A DNA stretch of 64,000 bases, taken from NCBI RefSeq assembly GCF_902833085.1, contig NZ_CADFEB010000006.1:62001-126000 (forward strand). The letters run 5' to 3'. Both the position numbers and the translations under genes were made by a program. The DNA is from Burkholderia ubonensis (GTDB lineage Bacteria > Pseudomonadota > Gammaproteobacteria > Burkholderiales > Burkholderiaceae). Below are positions 9,023-17,584 of this stretch, one piece after another. The notes under the pieces were generated by a model. The model searched no databases. It had not been told where the DNA came from and saw only the letters and a list, made by a program, of their open reading frames with translations. Numbering within the stretch: position 1 is the first letter of the stretch; each line of letters starts with the position of its first letter.

Positions 9023-9154
9023 TCACTGCGCCCCGCGCGCCTGTCGCCCGGCAACCCGGATTGCGGCCGCGTCGCGTTTCGGGCAGAGTGGGCACTTGAC
9101 GAGGCATCCCCCGACGATCCTCGTCATCCGGTTCACGCGCGCCAGCGCGGCCAT
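9023..9154 (-). CDS. Possible 43-residue cysteine-containing small protein
   Basis: A short ORF (MAALARVNRMTRIVGG...) starts at an ATG preceded by a strong GGAGG five bases away. It contains a C-x3-C-x2-C cluster (CLVKCPLC), which could bind metal. It lies upstream of the cupin gene on the same strand. No family is recognised, and the alanine/arginine-rich composition also fits a chance frame. The ribosome site is the main support. Confidence 0.35.
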   Translation of the reverse strand: MAALARVNRMTRIVGGCLVKCPLCPKRDAAAIRVAGRQARGAQ

Positions 9155-9330
9155 GCGATCCTCCGCTACCGAACGGAAACCACGCAGACAACCATCCATC
9201 ATGGATTTTTCGAGCCATTTCGTGCAACGACCTCCGATGCCCGCCACGGCGGCCGGAGTCTGCTCGAGTGCTCGAATTGCGCGCCGCAAAGGCTGAACGC
9301 CTGCGCGCAGCACGAGATTCGACGTTCCGG

Positions 9331-9352
9331 ACGCCCGTTGCGGGCGTTTTTT
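9331..9352 (+). terminator. Orphan rho-independent terminator on the plus strand
   Basis: A 7-bp stem (ACGCCCG / CGGGCGT) with a TTG loop is followed directly by six T residues, a textbook intrinsic terminator reading plus. No plus-strand protein gene was recognised upstream between 8275 and 9330, so it may end a small RNA or an unrecognised short gene. Confidence 0.75.
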
Positions 9353-9617
9353 CATTTCAGGCCTGTTTTTTCGCGCGGATGCCGAGTTGATCGCATGCCG
9401 GCAGCGCGTGGTGGTCAGCAGGAAGGCGATCGCATCCGGGCGCTTCGAATGGATGGATCGGCGCACGCTGGCGTGCGAAAGCGTGTCCGCGGAGGACCTT
9501 GCCGGGCATTGCGCTCGACGGCACTGACCGCGCGCGGCTCGTGTGCGGTTCGCGTTCGGCTGCCGGCGTCCGCTTCGGGCGAATGGTTCGAAGCGGGCGC
9601 CGGGATCGCGCGCGGTA

Positions 9618-10514
9618 TTACTTGCACGCGGGCTCGCCCGCCAGAAACCCGACGAACTCCCGCGTGTACTTCGGCAACGCATCGAACGACCGCGCGCACA
9701 GCGTGAGCTTCCGATGGCTCCACGCATCGGACAGCTCGACCATCCGCACATCCATCGTCTGCATCGTCCTTGACGCCGCATGCCGTGACACGATCCCGAT
9801 CCCCACGCCGCTCTCGATCACCCGGCAGATCGCATCGAAGCTCTTCAACTGCACGCGGTAGCGGATCCGCTTGCCGAGCGCCCTGGCTTGATCGGCGAGA
9901 TGCACCTGCAACGCGCTGCCGTCGGTGAGGCCGATGAAATCCGCATCGACGATCTCGTCGAACGCGACCTTGTCGCGCGCGGCGAGCGGATGGCCGGCCG
10001 GCACGACGGCGATCAGCCAGTCCTCGCGAAACGGCTTCTGCTCGAGCCCGCCGAGGCCGACCGAATCGGCGACGATGCCGACGTCCGCCGTCCTGTTGCG
10101 GATCGCGTGCACGATGTCCTGGCTCGACCGCTCCTCGACGCTGATCGACAGCTTCGGATGACGCGGCAGATACTCGGCCAGCGCGTCCGGCAGGTACTCG
10201 CTGAGCGACGCGGTGTTGCACAGCAGCCGGATATGGCCGCGCAGCCCCCGGCCGTATTGCTGCAGCTCGCCGCGCATGTGGTCGATCTGCTGCAGCACGG
10301 TGCGCGCATGATGCTCGAGCGCGCGTCCGGCGTCGGTGACCTGCGTGCCCGACTTGGTCCGGTGCAGCAGCGGCACGCCGAGCTCGTCCTCCATACCGCG
10401 GATGCGCTCGCTCGCGGCCTGCAGCGTGATGTGCGTGCGTTCCGCGCCGCCCGTGATGCTGCCCGCCTCGCAGATGTGCAGAAAAAGCCGCAGGTCGGTC
10501 AGGTCGAAGCGCAT
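9618..10514 (-). CDS. LysR-type transcriptional regulator
   Basis: A 298-residue LTTR. The winged-helix segment is FDLTDLRLFLHICEAGSITG through GVPLLHRTKSG, and the effector-binding domain occupies about residues 88-290. The start at 10514 (MRFDLTDLRLF) is chosen because it gives the canonical LTTR N-terminus; the frame extends upstream without homology. Its plus-strand neighbour is a 36-residue membrane peptide gene at 10668. The target is unknown. Confidence 0.92.
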   Translation of the reverse strand: MRFDLTDLRLFLHICEAGSITGGAERTHITLQAASERIRGMEDELGVPLLHRTKSGTQVTDAGRALEHHARTVLQQIDHMRGELQQYGRGLRGHIRLLCNTASLSEYLPDALAEYLPRHPKLSISVEERSSQDIVHAIRNRTADVGIVADSVGLGGLEQKPFREDWLIAVVPAGHPLAARDKVAFDEIVDADFIGLTDGSALQVHLADQARALGKRIRYRVQLKSFDAICRVIESGVGIGIVSRHAASRTMQTMDVRMVELSDAWSHRKLTLCARSFDALPKYTREFVGFLAGEPACK

Positions 10515-10667
10515 GATGGGGACGGATGTCGTTGGGTTCGCCGATAAGGTAGCAGGATCCGCGGGCGCGGGCTCAGGCATTGCCTGAGGCCTGCTTCGCC
10601 GGTTCCGCATTTTCGGGGCGCGAACATTGCCGGATCATGCCCGCACACCAACCCGAGGAGACCCGTC

Positions 10668-10778
10668 ATGCATGTCGAACCGTCGTGGGGCATGGCGTTC
10701 AAGATCGCGCTGCACCTGTTCTTTCTGTGCGTCGGCGTCGCGCTCGCCTGTTCCGACCTGGCCGAATGGCTGAGGTGA
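10668..10778 (+). CDS. 36-residue predicted single-pass membrane protein
   Basis: The ATG at 10668 is preceded by GAGGAG at good spacing. The 36-residue product has one hydrophobic segment (MAFKIALHLFFLCVGVALAC, residues 9-28) flanked by polar ends, and stops at 10778. It sits 153 bases from the divergent LysR gene start. It is unrecognised, but the ribosome site and clean membrane segment make it a credible small protein. Confidence 0.65.
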   Translation: MHVEPSWGMAFKIALHLFFLCVGVALACSDLAEWLR

Positions 10779-10968
10779 CACCGGAATTTTTTGCGCAAAT
10801 CCTGTCGCCAGGCGTCAAGTTTTTCCCGATTTGACCGTATTACCGGTATCGAGTCTGCGTCGCCGCTCGCTCCGTGATCGTTTGTCATCATTGTTTGCAA
10901 CCGGTTACACGTCGGCCGCGCCGTTTTTGAGATGCTTGAAAGATTGTCGAATCGGAGTTGTGGCGACC

Positions 10969-11814
10969 ATGAAACAGCGCGAGATCAACGTCAGGACGGC
11001 ATGGCTGTCGGCCCTGGGCGCCGTCTTCGTCATGGCCGGCTGCGCCAGCACGCCGCCGGTGCCGCCGAGCGATACGCTCGCGGGCGCGTCGGCGCAGGAC
11101 GCGGCCCCGGCGGATGCCGCCGCCGCGTCCGCGCCGCCGCCAGCCCCGATCCTGGTCGCGCATCGCTATATCGTCAAACGCGGCGACACACTGTCGCGCA
11201 TCGCGTCGGCGAACGGCTGCAGCGTGGCCGACCTGCGCACGTGGAACAGGCTCGGCGCGCACAGCCGGTTGCGGGCAGGGCAGGCGCTGCGCATCGTGAA
11301 GCAGCAAGCGCCGCAGGCGCCGGCCGCGACGGCGCCGCAGGCGGCTGCGACGGGCGCCGCGAGCGGGGCGGCGTCGAGCCCGCCGGCCGCGCTGTCGGCG
11401 AATGATCGCCAGGTCGTCAAGGACATGAAACGGCATGCGAGCGGCGTCGCGCTGTCGTGGCCCGCGCGCGGCAGCGTCATCGAATCGTTCAGGCCCGGCC
11501 AGAACCGCGGGATTCAGATCGCCGGCCAGCCCGGCGACCCGGTGCGCGCGGCCGCCGCCGGCCGCGTGATGTATGCCGGCGTCGGCCTGAACGGCTACGG
11601 CAGCCTGATCATCGTCCAGCACAACGCGGACTTCCTGACCGCCTATGCGCACAACCGCAAGCTGTTCGTGAAGACGGGCGACGTCGTTCGCCAGGGCGAC
11701 GAGATTGCCGAGATGGGCGATCTCGACAATTCGCGCGTCGCGCTGCTGTTCGAGGTGCGGCGCGACGGCAAGCCGGTCAACCCGCTGCCGTACCTGCCGT
11801 CGACGCAAGGCTGA
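10969..11814 (+). CDS. NlpD-like lipoprotein with LysM and degenerate M23 domain
   Basis: A 281-residue lipoprotein with a type II signal ending at lipobox VMAGC (Cys25). A LysM peptidoglycan-binding domain (YIVKRGDTLSRIASANGC..., about residues 65-110) follows an Ala/Pro-rich linker. A C-terminal LytM/M23 domain occupies about 165-275. The zinc-binding motifs are broken: the first histidine motif reads GIQIAG, and the usual HxH reads LLFEVR. It is therefore probably a non-enzymatic amidase activator like NlpD/EnvC, acting in the periplasm during cell separation. The start is set by the lipoprotein signal. Confidence 0.88.
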   Translation: MKQREINVRTAWLSALGAVFVMAGCASTPPVPPSDTLAGASAQDAAPADAAAASAPPPAPILVAHRYIVKRGDTLSRIASANGCSVADLRTWNRLGAHSRLRAGQALRIVKQQAPQAPAATAPQAAATGAASGAASSPPAALSANDRQVVKDMKRHASGVALSWPARGSVIESFRPGQNRGIQIAGQPGDPVRAAAAGRVMYAGVGLNGYGSLIIVQHNADFLTAYAHNRKLFVKTGDVVRQGDEIAEMGDLDNSRVALLFEVRRDGKPVNPLPYLPSTQG

Positions 11815-11960
11815 GCGCGGCGGCACGGCTGCCGCTGGAATACGCGCGCGGTCGCTGCTACGCTTGTCGCCAACGCACGAGCACGCGCGCGCGGCCGTTC
11901 GCGCAAGCGTGAATGCTCGCCCCGACAGGCCGCCACCGACAAGCAGTCGACCCGCCATCC

Positions 11961-12857
11961 ATGGATCACTCTCCGTCACGCCGCTCGCTGCTGCTTGCCG
12001 CCGTCGCCGCGCCGTTCGTCGCCGCGTGCGCGCCGGCCCCCGTCGCCGATCATGAGCGACTGCGTGCCGCGCAGTCGCAGCTCGACGCGCTCGAGCAAGC
12101 GTCGAACGGCCGGCTCGGCGTTGCCGCGCTGGACACCGCGACCGGCGCGCGGATCGCGCACCGGTCGCGCGAACGCTTCCCGCTGTGCGGCACCTTCGCG
12201 GTCGTTGCCGCCGCCGCGATGCTCGCGCGCGGCGCGCTCGACGAATCGCTGCTGCCGCGTCGCATCCTGTATCGGCGTTATGAGCTCGTGCCGGGCTCGC
12301 CCGTCACGGAGCGACGTGCGGATACCGGCATGACGATCGGGCAGCTGTGCGAAGCGATGCTGCAGTTCGGCGACAAGTCGGCCGCGAACCTGCTGATGAG
12401 CGTGCTCGGCGGCCCGCAGACGGTCACGGAGTTCGCACACGCCAGCGGCGATACGCTGTTCCGCCTCGACCGCTGGGAGCCCGAGCTGAACACCGCGCGG
12501 CCCGACGACGAGCGCGACACGTCGACGCCGCTGGCGATGGCCGAAACGATGCGCCGGCTGCTGCTCGGCGATACGCTCGGCGCACCGGGGCGCGCGCAAC
12601 TGACGAAGTGGCTGCTCGGCAGTGCGAACGGCGTCGCGGGCATCCGAGCGGGCGTGCCGTCCGACTGGCGCGTGGCCGCCAAGGCCGGGACGGGCGGCTA
12701 CGGCACGATGACCGACGTCGCCGTGCTGTGGCCGCCGTCGCATGCGCCGCTCGTCATCGCGGCATCGTTTACGCAGCCGGGCGCCGATGCGGCGCCGCGC
12801 GCGGACGTCATCGCCGAGGCCGCGCGCATCGCCGCCGCCGCGCTTGCCGCCGCCTGA
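11961..12857 (+). CDS. Class A beta-lactamase homologue lacking catalytic residues
   Basis: The protein (298 residues from ATG 11961) is clearly a PenA-type class A beta-lactamase relative. It has a twin-arginine/lipobox leader (SRRSLLLAAVAAPFVAAC), RLGVAALDTATGARI, and the omega loop RLDRWEPELN with the Glu166 equivalent at E173. The active site is gone. The SxxK motif reads C-G-T-F-A (G77 and A80 for Ser70 and Lys73). The SDN loop reads G-D-K (137-139), and KTG reads K-A-G (241-243). The frame is intact over normal length, so it is not a simple frameshift pseudogene. It should not hydrolyse beta-lactams by the known mechanism; a binding or sensor role is conceivable. A GcvA/AmpR-like LysR gene follows on the same strand. 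Confidence 0.88.
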   Translation: MDHSPSRRSLLLAAVAAPFVAACAPAPVADHERLRAAQSQLDALEQASNGRLGVAALDTATGARIAHRSRERFPLCGTFAVVAAAAMLARGALDESLLPRRILYRRYELVPGSPVTERRADTGMTIGQLCEAMLQFGDKSAANLLMSVLGGPQTVTEFAHASGDTLFRLDRWEPELNTARPDDERDTSTPLAMAETMRRLLLGDTLGAPGRAQLTKWLLGSANGVAGIRAGVPSDWRVAAKAGTGGYGTMTDVAVLWPPSHAPLVIAASFTQPGADAAPRADVIAEAARIAAAALAAA

Positions 12858-13001
12858 TTGCACCGCCGCCCGATTCACCGATATCCGACGGTCAAGTGCG
12901 TGCCAGGTGCGCCGCCTCGCGCGAAACCGGCGTTTCGCTTATCGTGTCGGTCTGCGCGCGCCGAAGGCGGCGCGCATTCCGTCCGCTCACTTCGCCTCGC
13001 C

Positions 13002-13874
13002 ATGCGCCGACTTCCGCCCTTGCACGCGCTGCAGATCTTCTCGACCGTCGCTCGTCATCGCAGCTTCACGCGCGCGGCCGAGCAGCTTTGCATCACGCAG
13101 GGCGCGGTGAGCCGGCAGATCCAGACGCTCGAGGCGCATTACGGCTTTCCGCTGTTCAAGCGGCATGCGAAGGGCTTGACGCTGACGGCGGAAGGCGAGC
13201 AGCTGCTGCCGGTCGTCAACGAGAGCTTTGCGCGAATCGAGGACATCTCGATGAAGCTCACGCGGCAGCGCACCGATCTCGCGTTGAAGGTGCCGACCTG
13301 CGTGATGCGCTGGATGCTCCCGCGCATCATGCGCTTCCAGGGCGAGCATCCCGACCTGCACGTGCAGATCACGACCGCGTGGCAGCATGACGTCGACTTT
13401 GCGACCGAGCCGTTCGATGCGGCGATCGTCTACGGCACGTCGCCGGGCGCGGACGTTTGCGCGCTGCCGCTGTTCGACGAGCGGCTCACGCCCGTCTGCG
13501 CGCCCGGGCTGCGGCAAACGGCGCCGCTCGCCGAGATCGGCGATCTCGCGCGCCACACGCTGCTGCATCCGACGCGCGACCATCGCGACTGGCGCGCGTG
13601 GCTCGACCACGCCGGCGTGCGCACGGTCGACGCCGATCGCGGGCCGAGCTTCGACACGCTCGATCTCGCGACGAACGCGGCGATGGAGGGCTTCGGCGTC
13701 GCGATCGGCGACGTGACGCTCGTCGACGACGACGTCAGCGCACGCCGGCTCGAACGGCCGTTCGACGTCGTGCTCGAAACCGGCGCGCGTTACTTCTTCG
13801 TCTATCCCGAGAGCGCCGGCAGCCAGCAGAAAATCCGCGCGTTCAGCGACTGGATCGCGCGCCATCGCGACTGA
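13002..13874 (+). CDS. LysR-type regulator of the GcvA/AmpR subgroup
   Basis: A 290-residue LTTR opening MRRLPPLHALQIFSTVARH, the characteristic start of the GcvA/AmpR/PenR subgroup, then AAEQLCITQGAVSRQIQ. The substrate-binding domain runs from about 90 to 290. The start at 13002 is chosen by that N-terminus. In known beta-lactamase loci the regulator is divergent from the enzyme gene. Here it lies 144 bases downstream of the beta-lactamase-like gene on the same strand, so a regulatory link is only a guess. Confidence 0.9.
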   Translation: MRRLPPLHALQIFSTVARHRSFTRAAEQLCITQGAVSRQIQTLEAHYGFPLFKRHAKGLTLTAEGEQLLPVVNESFARIEDISMKLTRQRTDLALKVPTCVMRWMLPRIMRFQGEHPDLHVQITTAWQHDVDFATEPFDAAIVYGTSPGADVCALPLFDERLTPVCAPGLRQTAPLAEIGDLARHTLLHPTRDHRDWRAWLDHAGVRTVDADRGPSFDTLDLATNAAMEGFGVAIGDVTLVDDDVSARRLERPFDVVLETGARYFFVYPESAGSQQKIRAFSDWIARHRD

Positions 13875-13931
13875 CGCGCGACCGCGCCGAAGGCACGCGC
13901 AACCCGCTGCGCACCACGCGGGCAGCCGGCG

Positions 13932-14267
13932 TTACTGGTACGTCACGACCGCGATCATCGGCGCACGATTGTTGTCCGGACGCTTAGGTAAAACGATTGC
14001 GCGCGAAGCCTGAGTAAAGATCGTGGTCTTGACTGCCTGGTGGCTCGCCGCGTCGACGAACGCGATTTGCCCGGCCGCGGGACGCGGGCAGTCCGGGCGC
14101 ACGCGCGCGGGTGCGGCGTCGGGTGTATCGAGTGAGAACGAGCAGGGCGGCTCGACGATCATGCCGCTGAAGTGAATGACGCCGGACGCCCCGCCGGCAA
14201 AGGACGGGGACGAGGCCAGAAGCGGGGCAGCCAACAGCAACGAGGCGGCAATCAAGCGGGGCTTCAT
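13932..14267 (-). CDS. Small secreted fimbrillin-like protein
   Basis: A 111-residue protein with a signal peptide (MKPRLIAASLLLAAPLLASS, cleavage near SFA). The mature start GVIHFSGMIVEPPCSF resembles the first strand of chaperone-usher type 1 pilin subunits (GxIxFxGxIxxxxC). It is short for a full pilin (usually 150-180 residues), it ends in an aromatic-containing beta-like VVTYQ, and no usher or chaperone gene is nearby. A pilin-like orphan or a decoy of that fold is possible. Confidence 0.7.
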   Translation of the reverse strand: MKPRLIAASLLLAAPLLASSPSFAGGASGVIHFSGMIVEPPCSFSLDTPDAAPARVRPDCPRPAAGQIAFVDAASHQAVKTTIFTQASRAIVLPKRPDNNRAPMIAVVTYQ

Positions 14268-14540
14268 GACAGGCTCCAGGGTAGAAGCGCGTCGCAGCGA
14301 GGCCGCTCGAATGGCAGTCCGTCAACGCTGCGAAGCTGAGTGTGTAAACGGCAAGTTCATCGAACCTCTTGAGGGGAAGTCAGGGAAACCACGGAAATAG
14401 TCAAATGAATTCGTATCTGTACGATTGAATATATGCGGTAACTGCGTTAGCGCAAGTCAGGGTAATACCGGGCGCATTACGATCGTCGGTTGGACGAAGC
14501 GCTTGCAACTCGCTTCGCATTGCCGCACCCCGAATGCAAA

Positions 14541-14565
14541 ACGGCCGCTCGAAACGAGCGGCCGT
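14541..14565 (-). terminator. Terminator of the GlsB gene
   Basis: An 11-bp perfect stem (14541-14551 with 14555-14565) with a 3-base loop is followed on the minus strand by TTTGCATT. It lies 24 bases past the GlsB stop codon. Confidence 0.75.
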
Positions 14566-14589
14566 TCGGTGACGCGACGCGGCGTGCGT

Positions 14590-14844
14590 TCAGCCGGCGC
14601 GCTTGCGGACCGCGCCGACGATCACCAGCAGCACGATCGCGCCGATGATCGACGCGATCCAGCCGGCGCCTTGCCCGGGCGCATACCAGCCGGCCAGGTG
14701 GCCGACGTAGCCGGCGACCAGCGAGCCGACGACGCCGACGACGGTCGTCATCACGACGCCCATCCTGTCGTTGCCCGGCTTGAGCGCGCGGGCGAGCAGG
14801 CCGATGATGAATCCGACCACCAGGGTTTCGACGAATTGCAGCAT
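14590..14844 (-). CDS. GlsB/YeaQ/YmgE family stress-response membrane protein
   Basis: An 84-residue, very hydrophobic protein with three membrane segments and the family signature GFIIGLLARALKPGNDRMG, followed by GAIVLLVIVGAVRK. Members are small inner-membrane proteins linked to general stress. The start at 14844 has GGAGG seven bases upstream. A terminator follows directly. Confidence 0.9.
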   Translation of the reverse strand: MLQFVETLVVGFIIGLLARALKPGNDRMGVVMTTVVGVVGSLVAGYVGHLAGWYAPGQGAGWIASIIGAIVLLVIVGAVRKRAG

Positions 14845-14935
14845 GTGTACCTCCGGATCTTTGCATTGACGAATGCGGAATGGACCCGCGCGACGCGCAG
14901 GGGTTCCCGCGCGCACATGCCGCGCCGGTCCGGTG

Positions 14936-15712
14936 TTACGCGGCGCTCGCGTCGATTGCCGGATCGATCCGGCGATAGCCCTCGGTCGCGCGCAGCAGCG
15001 TGCGCGTGTAGTCGCGCGTGACCTGCCCGGCGCGTATGTGCTCGACCGACAGTTGCTCGACGATCTCGCCGTGCTGCATCACCGCGACGCGCTGGCACAG
15101 GAAGCCGACCACCGCGAGGTTGTGGCTGACGAGGATCATCGTGAGGCGCCGCTCGCGATGCAGGCGGCGCAGCAGGTTCAGGATCTCGGCCTGCACCGAC
15201 ACGTCGAGCGCGGACGTCGGTTCGTCGAGCAGCAGCACGCGCGGCTCGACGATCAGCGCACGGGCGATCGCGACGCGCTGCCGCTGGCCGCCCGACAGTT
15301 GATGCGGGTAGCGGAAGCGGAACGCGGGCCCGAGCCCGACTTCGGCGAGCGCGCGCGCGATCCGCGCATCGGCGTCGCCGATCCCATGGATCGACAGCGG
15401 CTCGCGCAGCGTCTGGTCGACCGTGAAGCGCGGATGCAGCGACGCGTACGGGTCCTGGAACACCATCTGCACCTGGCGGCGGAATGCGCGGTCGAGCTTG
15501 CCGCCGACCGGCCGGCCGTCGATCGACAGGCTGCCGGACGCCACCGGCACGAGGCCCGTCAGCGCACGCAGCAGCGTCGACTTGCCGGAGCCGGATTCTC
15601 CGACGAGCCCGAACACCTCGCCTTCGCGCACCGCGAAGCTCGCGTCGCGCACGGCGTCGACGTGACCCGTGCGGGTCGGGAAACGGATTGATGCGTGATC
15701 GACGTCGATCAT
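14936..15712 (-). CDS. Peptide-type ABC transporter ATP-binding protein (OppF/DppF-like)
   Basis: A 258-residue ATPase with Walker A GESGSGKST (about residues 37-45), Q-loop VFQDPYASLHPR, signature LSGGQRQR, and Walker B VLLLDEPTSALD. It lacks the C-terminal oligopeptide extension of longer OppF proteins. The start overlaps the stop of the second ATPase gene by 4 bases, so the two are translationally coupled. It powers uptake with the two permeases upstream, probably of peptides or nickel-type substrates. Confidence 0.93.
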   Translation of the reverse strand: MIDVDHASIRFPTRTGHVDAVRDASFAVREGEVFGLVGESGSGKSTLLRALTGLVPVASGSLSIDGRPVGGKLDRAFRRQVQMVFQDPYASLHPRFTVDQTLREPLSIHGIGDADARIARALAEVGLGPAFRFRYPHQLSGGQRQRVAIARALIVEPRVLLLDEPTSALDVSVQAEILNLLRRLHRERRLTMILVSHNLAVVGFLCQRVAVMQHGEIVEQLSVEHIRAGQVTRDYTRTLLRATEGYRRIDPAIDASAA

Positions 15713-16581
15713 CGGGCAGCCTCAGTGAGCCAGGCCGGGTCGCGCTGCAGCACCGGCAGTTCGTCGGGCGGGTTCGCGAGCGGCGGGGTCGCCGCGAGCA
15801 GGCCGCGCGTATACGGATGCGTCGCGTGGCGCAGCTCGCGCGCCGCGCAGGTCTCGACGACGCGCCCCGCGTACATCACCGCGACGCGATCGCAGAACGA
15901 CATCACGAGCGGCAGGTCGTGGCTGATGAACATCAGGCCGGTGCCGTGCCGCGCGATCATCGCGTCGAGCACCGCGAGCACCTGCATCGACACGGCGACG
16001 TCGAGCGCCGAGGTCGGCTCGTCGGCGATCAGGAGGCGCGGGCCGGTCGACACCATCATCGCAATCATCACGCGCTGCCCCATGCCGCCCGACAGCTCGT
16101 GCGGATACGCATCGGCCACGCGCGCCGGATCGCGGATCTGCACGGCCGCGAGCGCATCGACGATCCGTTCGCGCAACGTGCGGCCGCGCAGCCCCGGCTC
16201 GTGCAGCCGGAACGCCTCGCCCATCTGCTTCGCGACCGTCATCACCGGGTTCAGCGAATACTTCGGATCCTGAAGGATCATCCCCATCTGGCTGCCGCAC
16301 AGCCGCCGGCGTTCGCGCGGCGCCATCGCGAGCAGGTCGTGGCCCGCGAAGCGCAGCGTGCGCGCCGAGCAGCGCGCGGCTTCGGGCAGCAGGCCGAGCA
16401 GCGCGCGGCCCGTCAGCGACTTGCCGGAACCCGATTCGCCGACGATGCCGAGCCGTTCGCCCGGCGCGAGCGTCAGCGACAGGTCGCGCACGGCGTCGGT
16501 GACGGCGCCGTCGTGGCCGCGAAAGCCGATCCGCAGCCCGTCGATTTCGCACAGCGGCGTGGAGTCGAGATTCGTCGTCAT
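15709..16581 (-). CDS. Peptide-type ABC transporter ATP-binding protein (OppD/DppD-like)
   Basis: A 290-residue ATPase with Walker A GESGSGKS, signature LSGGMGQR and Walker B LLIADEPTSALD. The C-terminal peptide-ABC extension (HPYTRGLLAATPPL) is present. I chose ATG 16581 because it lies one base after the upstream permease stop and has GGAG nearby; an in-frame ATG at 16593 would overlap the permease gene. It is the third gene of the transporter operon. Confidence 0.92.
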   Translation of the reverse strand: MTTNLDSTPLCEIDGLRIGFRGHDGAVTDAVRDLSLTLAPGERLGIVGESGSGKSLTGRALLGLLPEAARCSARTLRFAGHDLLAMAPRERRRLCGSQMGMILQDPKYSLNPVMTVAKQMGEAFRLHEPGLRGRTLRERIVDALAAVQIRDPARVADAYPHELSGGMGQRVMIAMMVSTGPRLLIADEPTSALDVAVSMQVLAVLDAMIARHGTGLMFISHDLPLVMSFCDRVAVMYAGRVVETCAARELRHATHPYTRGLLAATPPLANPPDELPVLQRDPAWLTEAAR

Positions 16582-16582
16582 G

Positions 16583-17497
16583 TCACGCTCCATGTCGCGG
16601 ATCGAAGACGTCGCGCAGCCCGTCGCCGAGCAGGTTGAACGCGAGGCTGACGAGCAGGATCGCCGCGCCGGGCAGCGTCGCGACCCACCATGCGTCGAGC
16701 AGCACGTTGCGCCCCGACGCGACCATGAAGCCCCATTCCGGGCTCGGCGGCTGCGCGCCGAGGCCGAGGAAGCCGAGGCCCGCGACGGTCAGGATGATGC
16801 CCGCCATGTCGAGCGTCGCGCGCACGATCACCGACGACATGCACATCGGCACGATATAGCGCAGCAGGATGCGCGGGCCGGACGCGCCCTGCAGCCGCGC
16901 GGCATGGATGTAGTCGGCCTGAGCGATGCGGATCGTCTCGGCGCGCGCGAGCCGCGCATACGCGGGCCACGCGGTGATCGAGATCGCGACGACCGCGTTG
17001 ATCACGCCGGGCCCGAGCGCGGCCGCGAATGCGAGCGCGAGCACGATCTTCGGGAACGCGAGCGCGACGTCGGTGATGCGCATCAGCACGCTGTCGACGA
17101 AACCGCCGACATAGCCGGCCGTGGTGCCGATCGCGAGGCCGATCGGCACCACGATCGCGACGACCAGCAGCGCGATGCCGAGCGTCAGGCGCGACCCGCC
17201 GATCAGCCGCGAGAGGATGTCGCGGCCGAGCTGGTCGGTGCCGAGCCAGTGCGACGGCGAGCCGGGCGGCAGCAGCCGGTCGGCGAGCACCTGGCGCAGC
17301 GGGTCGTGCGGCGCGATCAGCGGGGCGACGATTGCGACGGCGAGCAGCGCGACGAGGATCGCGAGCCCGAACAGGTTGAGCGGATTCGCGGCGAAGCGGC
17401 GCCAGCGGCGGTACGCGAGGCCGAGCGCGGCCTGCGAGCGCGAGGCCGGCGCGTCGGAGAGCAGCCACGCGCGCAGCGTGACGCGTGCGGCGTTCAT
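16583..17497 (-). CDS. Peptide-type ABC transporter permease (OppC/DppC-like)
   Basis: A 304-residue inner-membrane permease. The N-terminal NPLNLFGLAILVALLAVAI segment is typical of DppC. The cytoplasmic EAA loop (ARLARAETIRIAQADYIHAARLQGASG) appears mid-protein, with about six membrane segments. It works with the DppB-like permease 87 bases upstream and the two ATPases downstream. Confidence 0.93.
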   Translation of the reverse strand: MNAARVTLRAWLLSDAPASRSQAALGLAYRRWRRFAANPLNLFGLAILVALLAVAIVAPLIAPHDPLRQVLADRLLPPGSPSHWLGTDQLGRDILSRLIGGSRLTLGIALLVVAIVVPIGLAIGTTAGYVGGFVDSVLMRITDVALAFPKIVLALAFAAALGPGVINAVVAISITAWPAYARLARAETIRIAQADYIHAARLQGASGPRILLRYIVPMCMSSVIVRATLDMAGIILTVAGLGFLGLGAQPPSPEWGFMVASGRNVLLDAWWVATLPGAAILLVSLAFNLLGDGLRDVFDPRHGA

Positions 17498-17584
17498 CGG
17501 CGGCCTCCGGTCGGCGCGGATTGCATGAAAGGCGCGGAAAGCATGAGAACGACGAGCAGTGAAGCGGTCATGAGGTAACGGTCC

